Part shown: in pieces, positions 7,432 through 15,796 of the stretch
How positions within the stretch are numbered: the first letter of the stretch is position 1
Layout of the letters: each line of letters starts with the position of its first letter
From: Amycolatopsis sp. NBRC 101858
GTDB taxonomy: Bacteria; Actinomycetota; Actinomycetes; Mycobacteriales; Pseudonocardiaceae
Direction: 5' to 3'
Assembly: GCF_030269325.1 (NCBI RefSeq)
Contig: NZ_BSTD01000004.1
Span: 918,925 to 982,924, forward strand
DNA length: 64,000 nucleotides
Position numbers and translations under genes: made by a program
The notes under the pieces: generated by a model
Seen by the model: only the letters and a program-made list of their open reading frames with translations
Database searches by the model: none
What the model was told of the DNA's origin: nothing

Positions 7432-9229
7432 TGGGCGGGACGATGCCGTATTCGTGGATCTTGCGGTAGATCGTCGCCCGCGAGATGCCCAGCAGCTTCG
7501 CCGCCCGGACCTTGTTGCCGTCGGCGTCCTCGAGGCAGCGCACGATGGCGTCCCGCTCGATCGACTCGAACCGGTTCAGCGGCCGCCGCGCGACGGTGTG
7601 GAACTCCGCCGGGAGGTCGCCCGGGCGGATGGCCCCCGCCCGCCGGCGCTGGGCCACCTTCCGCAGCACCTGGTAGAGCTGGCCGGTGTTGCCCGGCCAC
7701 TCCGCCCGCATCAGCAGGTGCAGCGCCGCCGCCGAGCAGGTGAGCCGGCCGCCGTAACCGAGCTTGCTCAGCACCAGCGGAACCAGCTCCGCCAGGTCCT
7801 CGACGTGGTGGCGCAGCGGCGGCACCCGCACCGTCCGCGGGAACGACTTCAGCAGCTCGGCCAGCACCGGCTTCGTCTCGGCCTCCGGCACGAGCGTGAC
7901 CACGACCCACGGCGCGTCGGCCCGCTCGCGCAGCTCCCGCAACGCCGTCGCCAGCGCGTTGGCCGCCGGTGCCGTCAGCCGGTCGGCGTGGCGGATCACC
8001 AGGGTGCGGATCGGGGCGTCGGCGTGTTCGCGCAGCAGCTCGGCCGCCCACTCGGTGCCGGACGCGACGCCCGCGTCGACGCTCAGCAGCCGGGCCGCCG
8101 GGTGGTGGCGCTGGTGCAGGCCCTTCGCCAGGGTCAGCTTGCCGGTGCCCGCCTCGCCTTCCAGCGCGACCCATTCCCCGCGCTGGTGGCCGGTGTCGAG
8201 CTCGTGCCCGCAGCGCAGCCACAGCGGTGCCGAGCCGACCACGCCCGGCAGGTACATCGGCAGCATCGGCGTCGAGGGGACCGCGAGGGTTTCCTCGGCC
8301 TCGATCAGCTTCACCGACAGCACGCCACCCGCCGTGTCGGTTTCCCGCTGGCCTGGGACGCGGCGGCAGAACACGCGGACGCGCAGGCCGCTGGACAGCG
8401 CGAGCGTCGCCGACGTCCGGCGCCCGTCGGCCAGCGCCTCGGTGGCGTGGCTCAGCAGCACCGACTGGTCGACCGGGTCGAGCAGCTGCCGCGCCCGGTC
8501 GTTCATCATCACGATGTCGTCGTTGAACGCCAGCACGATGCCGGTCCACCGGCGGCAGGTCTGCAGGTAGGCCTGGAAGAGGATCATCTCCCGCAGGTCG
8601 CTGTGCCGCAGCAGCGCCTGCCGGATCTGCTCGGCCGTCGAGCGGGCGAGCGCGATGAGCAGGCCGCCGGCGTCCTTGTACCAGCAGGTGAGGTCGACGG
8701 CGCCGATCTTCTTGCCGGAGATCGGGTGGTGGATCGGCACGCCCGCACAGGCCAGGTTTTCCAGGTGCTCGGCGTAGTGCTCGTGGCCGAACACCGTGGT
8801 CGCGCGGCCGTCCTCGAGCGCGGTGCCGATGCCGTTGGTCCCGACGGACTGCTCGCCGTAGCTGAACCCGGGCACGAGCTCGACGCGTTCGAGGTGCCGC
8901 TTCAGGTCCGCGTCGCCGGTCCGCTGGGTGAGCACGACGCCGCTGGCGTCGGTGAGGATCAGGCTGATCGGCTGGCCGTCGAACTGCTCGCCCAGCTTGT
9001 GCAGCACCGGCTCGGCGCCGCGCATGAGCGGGATGTCGAGGTTCTGGTCGCCGTGGAAGAGCGGGTCGATGCGGTCGGCCTCGACCTGGAACTCCTGCGA
9101 GCGCCGCCAGGAGGCCAGGATCGTCTGGCGGACCGTGCCGGGTGGCACGGGTTCGGCCGTCAGGAATCGCACCCGGGTGCGGGCGAGCTCGTCGTCGGCG
9201 AGCAGGGTTCCGGGCGCGTTCTCGTCCAC
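7424..9229 (-). CDS. mimR: MimR/AcoR-type activator of propane monooxygenase genes
   Basis: 601 residues. A GAF-like sensor (about 60-300), a degenerate AAA+ domain with Walker A GEAGTGK at 358-364, and a C-terminal FIS-type HTH (KVRAAKLLGISRATIYRKIH). The GAFTGA loop that contacts sigma-54 is absent, as expected for this actinobacterial branch lacking sigma-54. GTG 9227-9229 is chosen because GGAGG lies about 4 bases upstream; open frame continues a little further. Family knowledge: MimR in mycobacteria is required for mimABCD transcription. Here it is divergent from the small gene and mimA, and two matching palindromes precede those genes. Confidence 0.88.
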   Translation of the reverse strand: MDENAPGTLLADDELARTRVRFLTAEPVPPGTVRQTILASWRRSQEFQVEADRIDPLFHGDQNLDIPLMRGAEPVLHKLGEQFDGQPISLILTDASGVVLTQRTGDADLKRHLERVELVPGFSYGEQSVGTNGIGTALEDGRATTVFGHEHYAEHLENLACAGVPIHHPISGKKIGAVDLTCWYKDAGGLLIALARSTAEQIRQALLRHSDLREMILFQAYLQTCRRWTGIVLAFNDDIVMMNDRARQLLDPVDQSVLLSHATEALADGRRTSATLALSSGLRVRVFCRRVPGQRETDTAGGVLSVKLIEAEETLAVPSTPMLPMYLPGVVGSAPLWLRCGHELDTGHQRGEWVALEGEAGTGKLTLAKGLHQRHHPAARLLSVDAGVASGTEWAAELLREHADAPIRTLVIRHADRLTAPAANALATALRELRERADAPWVVVTLVPEAETKPVLAELLKSFPRTVRVPPLRHHVEDLAELVPLVLSKLGYGGRLTCSAAALHLLMRAEWPGNTGQLYQVLRKVAQRRRAGAIRPGDLPAEFHTVARRPLNRFESIERDAIVRCLEDADGNKVRAAKLLGISRATIYRKIHEYGIVPPTR

Positions 9230-9317
9230 GTGACCTCCAGCTTCCCGCGGCCCACGTGGGTGCGGGCACACCCGTTGTGCCGCCCGTTCAGCCTAGATCC
9301 GGCGCGCGCCGCGTGGT

Positions 9318-9332
9318 GTCTCAAATTGAGAC
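9318..9332. promoter_or_regulatory. Palindrome upstream of small gene, candidate MimR site 1
   Basis: GTCTCA-AAT-TGAGAC, perfect 6-bp arms, 65 bp upstream of the ATG at 9397 and 88 bp upstream of mimR. The same element recurs at 9657-9671, and only those two genes follow it. Binding by MimR is inferred. Confidence 0.7.
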
Positions 9333-9396
9333 GGCCGGGACCCGCGGGCGGCGGTCCGATGGATCGGGAAGAGACCGCTGACCAGGAGGAGTGCCC

Positions 9397-9645
9397 ATGG
9401 CCACCGATGCCGCGGAGACCTACAACCCGTGGACGATCGTCAACCTGGTTTTCACGCATCTGGCGGAACAGGGCCTGCACCCGGTGTTCGGCGGGGAGGG
9501 GCATCCGGGCGAACCGGCCGCGGCGCTGCTGCGCGCGCTCGGCATCACCCCGACCGTCGAAGGCGACGCGCGCGTGCGCAACGGTGTGCAGAACGAGCTC
9601 GCCGAGTTGCGGGCGCGGATGCTCGGCGCGGACGAAACGCCCTGA
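9397..9645 (+). CDS. Small protein of unknown function in the propane locus
   Basis: 82 residues, ATG preceded by AGGAGG at ideal spacing, so it is certainly expressible. The N-terminal half is amphipathic and aromatic (YNPWTIVNLVFTHLAEQGLH); a Gly-rich turn and a helical Arg/Glu-rich tail follow. No signal peptide, metal motif or known domain is recognised. It stands between mimR and mimA, flanked by two copies of the same palindrome, so it is probably induced together with the monooxygenase. It could be a regulator, an assembly aid or a co-sensor; nothing in the sequence decides. Confidence 0.75.
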   Translation: MATDAAETYNPWTIVNLVFTHLAEQGLHPVFGGEGHPGEPAAALLRALGITPTVEGDARVRNGVQNELAELRARMLGADETP

Positions 9646-9656
9646 GCAGCGGTTCT

Positions 9657-9671
9657 GTCTCAGATTGAGAC
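9657..9671. promoter_or_regulatory. Palindrome upstream of mimA, candidate MimR site 2
   Basis: GTCTCA-GAT-TGAGAC, identical arms to 9318-9332, 12 bp after the small gene's stop and 80 bp before the mimA ATG. It gives the monooxygenase operon its own activator-dependent promoter. Confidence 0.7.
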
Positions 9672-9750
9672 TCGCGTCACTCGTGGCCGCCCCTTGAATG
9701 GTGAACGCAGGACGTCCGCCCCGACGGCGAGCGACGGACAAGGAGTCTCC

Positions 9751-11403
9751 ATGAGTCGCCAGAGTGTGGCGAAAGCCCACCAAAAGATCCAGGAACTGTC
9801 GTGGGAGCCGGCGTACCACACCCCGGTTTCGCACTACGGGACCGACTACACGTTCCAGAAGGCCAAGAAGAAGGACCCGTTGAAGCAGGTCCTCCGCTCG
9901 TACTTCCCGATGCAGGAGGAAAAGGACCACCGGGTCTACGGCGCCGAAGACGGCGCGATCCGCGGCAACATGTTCCGCCAGGTGCAGGAACGGTGGCTGG
10001 AATGGCAGAAGCTGTTCCTGTCGATCATCCCGCTGCCGGAGATCTCGGCCGCGCGGGCGATGCCGCTGCTGTTCCGCACGGTGCCCAACCCGGAACTGCA
10101 CAACGGCCAGGCGATCCAGATGATCGACGAGGTCCGGCACTCGACGATCCAGCAGAACCTCAAGCGCCTGTACATGCAGAACTACATCGACCCGGCGGGC
10201 TTCAACTCGAGCCTGCGCAACTTCCAGAACGACTACTGCGGCACCATCGGCCGCCAGTTCGCCGAAGGCTTCATCACCGGTGACGCCATCACCGCGGCGA
10301 GCATCTACCTCACCATCGTGGCGGAGACGGCGTTCACGAACACGCTGTTCGTCGCCATGCCGGCGGAAGCCGCCGCCAACGGCGACTACCTGCTGCCCAC
10401 GGTGTTCCACTCGGTGCAGTCCGACGAGTCCCGCCACATCAGCAACGGCTACGCGACCCTGCTGATGGCGTTGTCGGACGAGAGCAACCACCAGCTGCTC
10501 GAACGCGACCTGCGGTACGCGTGGTGGAACAACCACGCCGTGGTCGACGCCGCGATCGGCACGTTCATCGAGTACGGCACCAAGGACCGCCGCAAGGACC
10601 GCGAAAGCTACGCGGAGATGTGGCGCCGCTGGATCTACGACGACTACTACCGCTCGTACCTGGTCCCGCTCGAGAAGTACGGGCTCGTGATCCCGCACGA
10701 CCTCATCGAAGAGGCGTGGAACCGGATCTGGAACAAGGGCTACGTGCACGAGGTCGCGCAGTTCTTCGCCACCGGGTGGCTCGCCAACTACTGGCGCATC
10801 GACCCGATGACGGACGAGGACTTCGAGTGGTTCGAGTACAAGTACCCGGGCTGGTACGACAAGTACGGCGCCTGGTGGGAGAACTACAGCCGCCTGGCGA
10901 CGCCGAACGGGCACCACCCGATCGTCGCCGAAGACGTGAACTACGTGTACCCGCACCGCTGCTGGACGTGCATGGTGCCGTGCCTCATCCGTGAGGACAT
11001 GGTGGTCGACGAGGTCGACGGCCAGCACCGGACGTACTGCTCGGAGACGTGCCGCTGGACCGACGCCGAGGCGTTCCGGCCCACCTACCAGGGCCGCAAC
11101 ACCCCGAACATGGGCAAGCTGGTCGGCGCCCGCGAGTGGGAGACGCTCTACCACGGCTGGAACTGGGCCGACGTCGTCTCCGACATGGGCTTCGTGCGCG
11201 ACGACGGCAAGACCATGGTCGCGCAGCCGCACCTGGACCTCGACCCGAAGAAGATGTGGACGCTCGACCACCTGCGCCGGATGCCCGAGGTGCAGTCGCC
11301 GAACGTGCTGCTGAACCAGATGACCGACGCCGAACGCGCCGCGTTCGTGGCCGACTACAACCGCCAGGGCCCGGCCGGACGGCCGGCGCCGCAGCAGGCC
11401 TGA
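9751..11403 (+). CDS. mimA: Propane 2-monooxygenase hydroxylase large subunit
   Basis: 550 residues, alpha subunit of a soluble diiron monooxygenase (PrmA/MimA type). All six iron ligands are present at the expected spacing: E97, E127/H130 (DEVRH), E192 and E226/H229 (DESRH). It hydroxylates propane at C2, and some homologues act on acetone or phenol, using O2 and electrons from the reductase. AAGGAG precedes ATG 9751. First gene of an operon running to groEL at 18521. Cytoplasmic, heterodimeric with MimC. Homologues need the cognate GroEL paralogue to fold. Confidence 0.96.
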   Translation: MSRQSVAKAHQKIQELSWEPAYHTPVSHYGTDYTFQKAKKKDPLKQVLRSYFPMQEEKDHRVYGAEDGAIRGNMFRQVQERWLEWQKLFLSIIPLPEISAARAMPLLFRTVPNPELHNGQAIQMIDEVRHSTIQQNLKRLYMQNYIDPAGFNSSLRNFQNDYCGTIGRQFAEGFITGDAITAASIYLTIVAETAFTNTLFVAMPAEAAANGDYLLPTVFHSVQSDESRHISNGYATLLMALSDESNHQLLERDLRYAWWNNHAVVDAAIGTFIEYGTKDRRKDRESYAEMWRRWIYDDYYRSYLVPLEKYGLVIPHDLIEEAWNRIWNKGYVHEVAQFFATGWLANYWRIDPMTDEDFEWFEYKYPGWYDKYGAWWENYSRLATPNGHHPIVAEDVNYVYPHRCWTCMVPCLIREDMVVDEVDGQHRTYCSETCRWTDAEAFRPTYQGRNTPNMGKLVGAREWETLYHGWNWADVVSDMGFVRDDGKTMVAQPHLDLDPKKMWTLDHLRRMPEVQSPNVLLNQMTDAERAAFVADYNRQGPAGRPAPQQA

Positions 11404-11422
11404 CCGCGAGGAGAGGCCCGGC

Positions 11423-12460
11423 ATGGCAGAGAAGCACCGCGTCCGGTTCGAACCGGTCGGGATCGAGATCGACGTCGCCGAGGACACCACGATCCTGCGC
11501 GCCGCCGCCGAGCAGGGCGTCATGCTCATGCACGGCTGCAAGGAAGGACAGTGCGCGGCCTGCAAGTCGTTCATCCTCGACGGCGAAGACGTCGAACACG
11601 ACCGCTACTCGACCTTCGCGCTTCCCGACTACGAAAAGGAGGAGGGTTTCACACTGCTCTGCCGGGCTCACGCCTACGAAGACCTGACGATCGAGCTGCT
11701 GAACTACGACGAGGAAATGATCCAGTCCGGCCTGCCGATCCAGGAGGCCGAAGTGGAGGTCGTGTCGAACGACCACGTCACCCACGACCTGCGTCACCTC
11801 GTCGTCAAGCTCACCGACCCGGACCAGTCGCTGAAGTTCTTTCCCGGGCAGTACCTGGACTTCGCGATCCCGGACTCCGAGGAGACCCGGTCGTTCTCGA
11901 TGGCCAACACCTCGGCGCGTGACGGGCTCCTGGAGTTCGTCATCAAGATCTACCCCGACGGGCTGTTCTCCCGGTTCCTGGACACCGATGTCGCGGTCGG
12001 CGACCGGCTCCGGGTGACCGGCCCGTTCGGGGTGTTCACCCTCCGGGACAACCCGGGCAAGGACCTGGTCTTCGTCGGCGGCGGGGCCGGGATGGCGCCG
12101 ATCCTGTCGCTGCTGCGCTCGATGGCCGAGCGTGGCATCGACCGGAAGGCGACCTACTACTACGGCGCCCGCCGCGAGGCGGACCTGTGCTTCCACGCCG
12201 AACTGCGGGAGCTCGAGGAGAAACTGCCGAACTTCCGTTACGTCCCAGCGCTTTCCGAACCGGGTGACGACTCCTGGCACGGCGAGACCGGCCTGATCAC
12301 CGACGTCCTGCGCCGGGCCGGCCTCGACCTGACCGGTGCCGACGCCTACGTCTGCGGGCCGCCGCCGATGGTGGAAGCCGCGCTGGAACTGCTGCCCGCG
12401 CTCGGCGTCGCCGACAAGCGCGTCTTCTACGACAAGTTCACCACCACGGGCGAAGGGTAA
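11423..12460 (+). CDS. mimB: Propane monooxygenase reductase
   Basis: 345 residues. An N-terminal plant-type [2Fe-2S] ferredoxin domain with Cys39, Cys44, Cys47 and Cys80, then an FAD domain (RSFSMAN) and an NAD domain (GGGAGMAP, YVCGPPPMVEA). It passes electrons from NADH to the diiron hydroxylase. GAGGAGAGG ribosome site, 19 bp after mimA. Full length for the family. Confidence 0.95.
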   Translation: MAEKHRVRFEPVGIEIDVAEDTTILRAAAEQGVMLMHGCKEGQCAACKSFILDGEDVEHDRYSTFALPDYEKEEGFTLLCRAHAYEDLTIELLNYDEEMIQSGLPIQEAEVEVVSNDHVTHDLRHLVVKLTDPDQSLKFFPGQYLDFAIPDSEETRSFSMANTSARDGLLEFVIKIYPDGLFSRFLDTDVAVGDRLRVTGPFGVFTLRDNPGKDLVFVGGGAGMAPILSLLRSMAERGIDRKATYYYGARREADLCFHAELRELEEKLPNFRYVPALSEPGDDSWHGETGLITDVLRRAGLDLTGADAYVCGPPPMVEAALELLPALGVADKRVFYDKFTTTGEG

Positions 12461-12465
12461 AACCC

Positions 12466-13635
12466 ATGACAGCCACCTCCGAACGCAGCGTGCCCAAGCC
12501 GACGTTCACCGACGCCGAAGCGGGCGCCAAGGTCTTCCCGGACTCCACCGCCCGCCAGTACAACTACTTCACCCCGGCCAAGCGCAAGCAGAGCCACTAC
12601 GAAGACGTCACCGTCGAAGTCCAGCCCGACCCGCGGCACTACCTCGCCCAGGGCTGGCTCTACGCCTTCGCCGACGGCAAGGGCGGTTACCCGCTCGAGT
12701 GGACCGCGCTCAAGGCCTGGGGCTCGGACCGGCCGGTTCCCGAGCGCAGCCCGGGGTCCGGTGGCAAGGGCTACGACTGGCCGGCGCTCGGCTGGCACGA
12801 GTTCCGCGACCCCAACGAGGAGTGGGAGCTCACCCTCTACCGCTACAACGCGAACGTCGTGCGCCAGCTCAACCAGAACATCGACGCCGCGCGCCAGGCC
12901 AAGGCGTTCGAGCAGTGGAATCGCAACTGGGTCGAGTTCGTCGCCAAGCACGTCGGCGCGTGGATGCATGTCGACCACGGGCTCGGCTTGTACCTGTACG
13001 CCAACGCCAACCGGCGCGCGCCGACGAACATGCACAACAACGCGATCTCGGTGAACAGCATGCACCGGATCCGCGCGGCGCAGGACCTGGCGCTGTACAA
13101 CCTGACGCTGACCGAAGAGGTCGACGGCTTCGACGGCAGCGCGCACCTGACGACGTGGGCCGAGGACCCGGCCTGGCAGGGCGTGCGGGAGACCGCCGAG
13201 CAGCTGACCGGGATCTGGGACTGGTGCGAGGCGATCTTCGCCGCGAACATCGTCTTCGAGCCCCTCGTCGGCGAGCTGTTCCGCAGCAACCTGGTGCAGC
13301 AGGCCGCGCCCGCGAACGGCGACTTCGTCACCCCGACGCTGATCGGCGCCGAGGAGTTCGACTTCTCCGAATGCGACCTCCGCTACACGAAGGCGATGTT
13401 CCACCTCCTGATCAACGACAAGGAGTTCGCCGGGCACAACCAGGCGCTGCTGCAGAAGTGGCTCGAAGACTGGGTGCCGAAGAGCATCGCCGCCGCCCGG
13501 GCCCTGCAGCCGCTGTGGTCGCAGCCCGACGCCAAGCCGATCCGGTTCGAGGACGGTCTCGACCGGGCGAAGAGCCGGTTCGCCGGAATCCTGTCCGAAT
13601 TGGGTCTCAAAGCACCGGAGGAGCTGGGCCAGTGA
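12466..13635 (+). CDS. mimC: Propane monooxygenase hydroxylase small subunit
   Basis: 389 residues, beta subunit of the diiron hydroxylase: ferritin-like fold without the iron ligands, with family stretches such as RQYNYFTPAKRKQSHYEDVT and WVEFVAKHVGAWMHVDHGL. It begins 5 bp after mimB and its stop overlaps the mimD start (GTGA). It scaffolds MimA in the hydroxylase complex. Confidence 0.94.
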   Translation: MTATSERSVPKPTFTDAEAGAKVFPDSTARQYNYFTPAKRKQSHYEDVTVEVQPDPRHYLAQGWLYAFADGKGGYPLEWTALKAWGSDRPVPERSPGSGGKGYDWPALGWHEFRDPNEEWELTLYRYNANVVRQLNQNIDAARQAKAFEQWNRNWVEFVAKHVGAWMHVDHGLGLYLYANANRRAPTNMHNNAISVNSMHRIRAAQDLALYNLTLTEEVDGFDGSAHLTTWAEDPAWQGVRETAEQLTGIWDWCEAIFAANIVFEPLVGELFRSNLVQQAAPANGDFVTPTLIGAEEFDFSECDLRYTKAMFHLLINDKEFAGHNQALLQKWLEDWVPKSIAAARALQPLWSQPDAKPIRFEDGLDRAKSRFAGILSELGLKAPEELGQ

Positions 13636-14006
13636 CCGTCTTCAAGACCTCGGAAAGCCCGTACAAGGTCAACAACACCGCCTCGAACATGTGCGGCTTC
13701 ACCCTGATGAACAACCAGGTCGGCGCGATCATCGCGGAAGTCATGGCCGGCAAGGACAACGTGACCGTGACGCCGCTGCCGTCGATGATCCGCGTCGACG
13801 CGCAGGGCCGGACCGACCTGGTCTACGCCGAGGTCGACGAGGCCGCCGGCGAGGAAGAGGGCTGGTTCAACGCGGCCGAGTTCGAGGAGAGCATGTCCAC
13901 CCACTACGGGCGGATGATCCACGAGGACGACCGCACGATCATGTTCGCCAACCCCGAGGACGCGGCCGAGTACCTCGACTTCGACCTCAAGGTCATCTCC
14001 AAGTAA
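13632..14006 (+). CDS. mimD: Propane monooxygenase coupling (effector) protein
   Basis: 124 residues, cofactor-less MmoB/DmpM-type regulatory protein. It contains the conserved NNQVGAIIAEVMAGKDNVTV region; members dock on the hydroxylase and gate substrate and O2 access. GTG start overlaps the mimC stop by 4 bp, indicating translational coupling. Confidence 0.93.
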   Translation: MTVFKTSESPYKVNNTASNMCGFTLMNNQVGAIIAEVMAGKDNVTVTPLPSMIRVDAQGRTDLVYAEVDEAAGEEEGWFNAAEFEESMSTHYGRMIHEDDRTIMFANPEDAAEYLDFDLKVISK

Positions 14007-14045
14007 CCAGCAGGAAGCACTCGATCCGCTCAGGAAGGATCACCG

Positions 14046-15083
14046 ATGTACGAAAAAGACGGCGAAAAGTATTTCGTGGTGGACGCCCACACCCACTTCT
14101 GGGACGCGAGCCCGGACAACTGGGTCAAGGGGCAGGAGGAATACGCCAAGGGCTGGATCGAGTGCTTCCACGCCTACCAGGGCCTCGGCCCGAAGGAGAC
14201 GCACTGGCCGATCGACCGGTTCCAGAAGTACTCCGAAGAACTGATGATGCACGACCTGTTCGAGGTCGGGCACGTCGACACGGCCATCTTCCAGCCGACG
14301 AACCTGCGGCAGTGGTACACGAACGGGTTCAACACGACCGAGGCCGACGGCGCGATGGCCGAACGGCACCCGGGCAAGTTCCTCGTCAACACCACCTTCG
14401 ACCCGCGTGAAGGCGACGAGGGCATGAAGGCGTTCGAGGAACGCGTCAAGAAGTACGGCTGCAAGGGCGTCAAGCTCTACACGGCCGAGTGGCGCGGCGA
14501 CTCCCGCGGCTGGAGCCTCAAGGACCCGGAAGCGGCCCGCTACCTCGAGAAGTGCGAGGAACTGGGCGTCAAGAACGTCCACATCCACAAGGGCCCGACG
14601 ATCTGGCCGCTGGACAAGGACGCCTTCGACGTGTCCGATGTGGACCACGTGGCGACGAACTTCCAGGGCCTCAACTTCATCGTCGAGCACGTCGGCCTGC
14701 CGCGCATCGAGGACTTCTGCTTCATGGCCACCCAGGAGCGCAACGTCTACGCGGGGCTCGCCGTGGTCGTCGGCGGCCTGATGCACGCCCGGCCGAAGTT
14801 CTTCGCGAAGGTCATGGGCGAGCTGATGTTCTGGATCGGCGAGGACAAGCTGATCTTCGGCGCGGACTACGCGATCTGGGAACCCAAGTGGCAGGTCGAA
14901 GGCTTCGTCGACTGGAACATGCCGGGTGACGACGAGCTGTCGGACTTCGCGCCGCTGACCGTCGACCAGAAGAAGAAGATCCTCGGGCTGAACGCCGCCC
15001 GGCTCTACGACATCGACGTCCCGAAGGAGCTGCAGCTCGCGGCACCGGAGTCGGTCGAACCCGTCGGCGTGCCGAACTCATGA
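14046..15083 (+). CDS. Amidohydrolase-family protein of the propane locus
   Basis: 345 residues, amidohydrolase-2 type TIM barrel. Probable metal ligands: HTHFWD near residue 15, HIHKGP about 180, EHVGLPR about 217 and FGADYAIWEP near 280. An orthologue is routinely found behind mim/prm monooxygenase genes, but its reaction is not established; hydrolysis or decarboxylation of a downstream intermediate, or a role in hydroxylase maturation, are all open. AGGAAGGA site before ATG 14046, and its stop overlaps the next start (ATGA). Confidence 0.85.
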   Translation: MYEKDGEKYFVVDAHTHFWDASPDNWVKGQEEYAKGWIECFHAYQGLGPKETHWPIDRFQKYSEELMMHDLFEVGHVDTAIFQPTNLRQWYTNGFNTTEADGAMAERHPGKFLVNTTFDPREGDEGMKAFEERVKKYGCKGVKLYTAEWRGDSRGWSLKDPEAARYLEKCEELGVKNVHIHKGPTIWPLDKDAFDVSDVDHVATNFQGLNFIVEHVGLPRIEDFCFMATQERNVYAGLAVVVGGLMHARPKFFAKVMGELMFWIGEDKLIFGADYAIWEPKWQVEGFVDWNMPGDDELSDFAPLTVDQKKKILGLNAARLYDIDVPKELQLAAPESVEPVGVPNS

Positions 15084-15796
15084 CGGCACTCGACGACCGG
15101 ATCGTCCGCGCCGACCACACCGCCGTGTGGTCGGCGCTGGGCACCGTCCGGGATCCCGAACTGGACGAACCCCTCACCGACCTGGGTTTCGTGGCCCGCT
15201 GCGAGGTGAGCGCGGCGGGCCACGCCGTCATCCGCCTGCGGCTGCCGACCTACTTCTGCGCGCCCAACTTCGCGTTCCTGATGGTCGCGGACGCCTACGA
15301 CGCCGTCGCCGGCGTGCCGGGCCTGACCGGGCTCGACATCCGGCTCGACGACCACTTCGCCTCCGACGTCATCAACCGGGGCGTGGCGGCGCGGCGGGGG
15401 TTCGTCGCGTCGTTCGAGGGCGAGGCCGTCGACGAGCTCGACAGCCTGCGCTACGACTTCGTCCGCAAGGCCGTGCTGGCCGGCACCGACCGCGTCTGCC
15501 GGTCGCTGGCCGGCACCGGGCTCGACCCGGCGTCCCTGACGCTCGGTGAGGTCCCGCCGGGGCCGGACGTCGAGCGGCTGCGCGCCCGGCGCCGTGAGCT
15601 GGGCCTGCCCGCCGAGGACGGCGACCCGCTGCTGCTCGACCCGGCCACCGGGCAGGCGGTGGCTCCCGCCGACGCGAAACGGCACCTCGCCTTCGCGCGG
15701 CTGACCCGCACGAGCATGGAGGCCAACTCCGGGGTGTGCCGCGGCATGTTGCGTGCGCGGTACGCCCTGACCAGCGAAGAGGAGGGCACGGGATGA
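15080..15796 (+). CDS. DUF59/MIP18-family (SufT/PaaD-like) metal-cluster assembly protein
   Basis: 238 residues. The N-terminal 100 are a MIP18/DUF59 domain (VRDPELDEPLTDLGFV, then the conserved Cys in PTYFCAPNFAF); the C-terminal 130 are helical and not recognised. MIP18 proteins help to deliver Fe-S clusters or iron. Overlapping starts and stops on both sides (ATGA) place it firmly in the monooxygenase operon, so a role in loading the diiron site or the reductase cluster is a reasonable inference. Confidence 0.8.
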   Translation: MTALDDRIVRADHTAVWSALGTVRDPELDEPLTDLGFVARCEVSAAGHAVIRLRLPTYFCAPNFAFLMVADAYDAVAGVPGLTGLDIRLDDHFASDVINRGVAARRGFVASFEGEAVDELDSLRYDFVRKAVLAGTDRVCRSLAGTGLDPASLTLGEVPPGPDVERLRARRRELGLPAEDGDPLLLDPATGQAVAPADAKRHLAFARLTRTSMEANSGVCRGMLRARYALTSEEEGTG

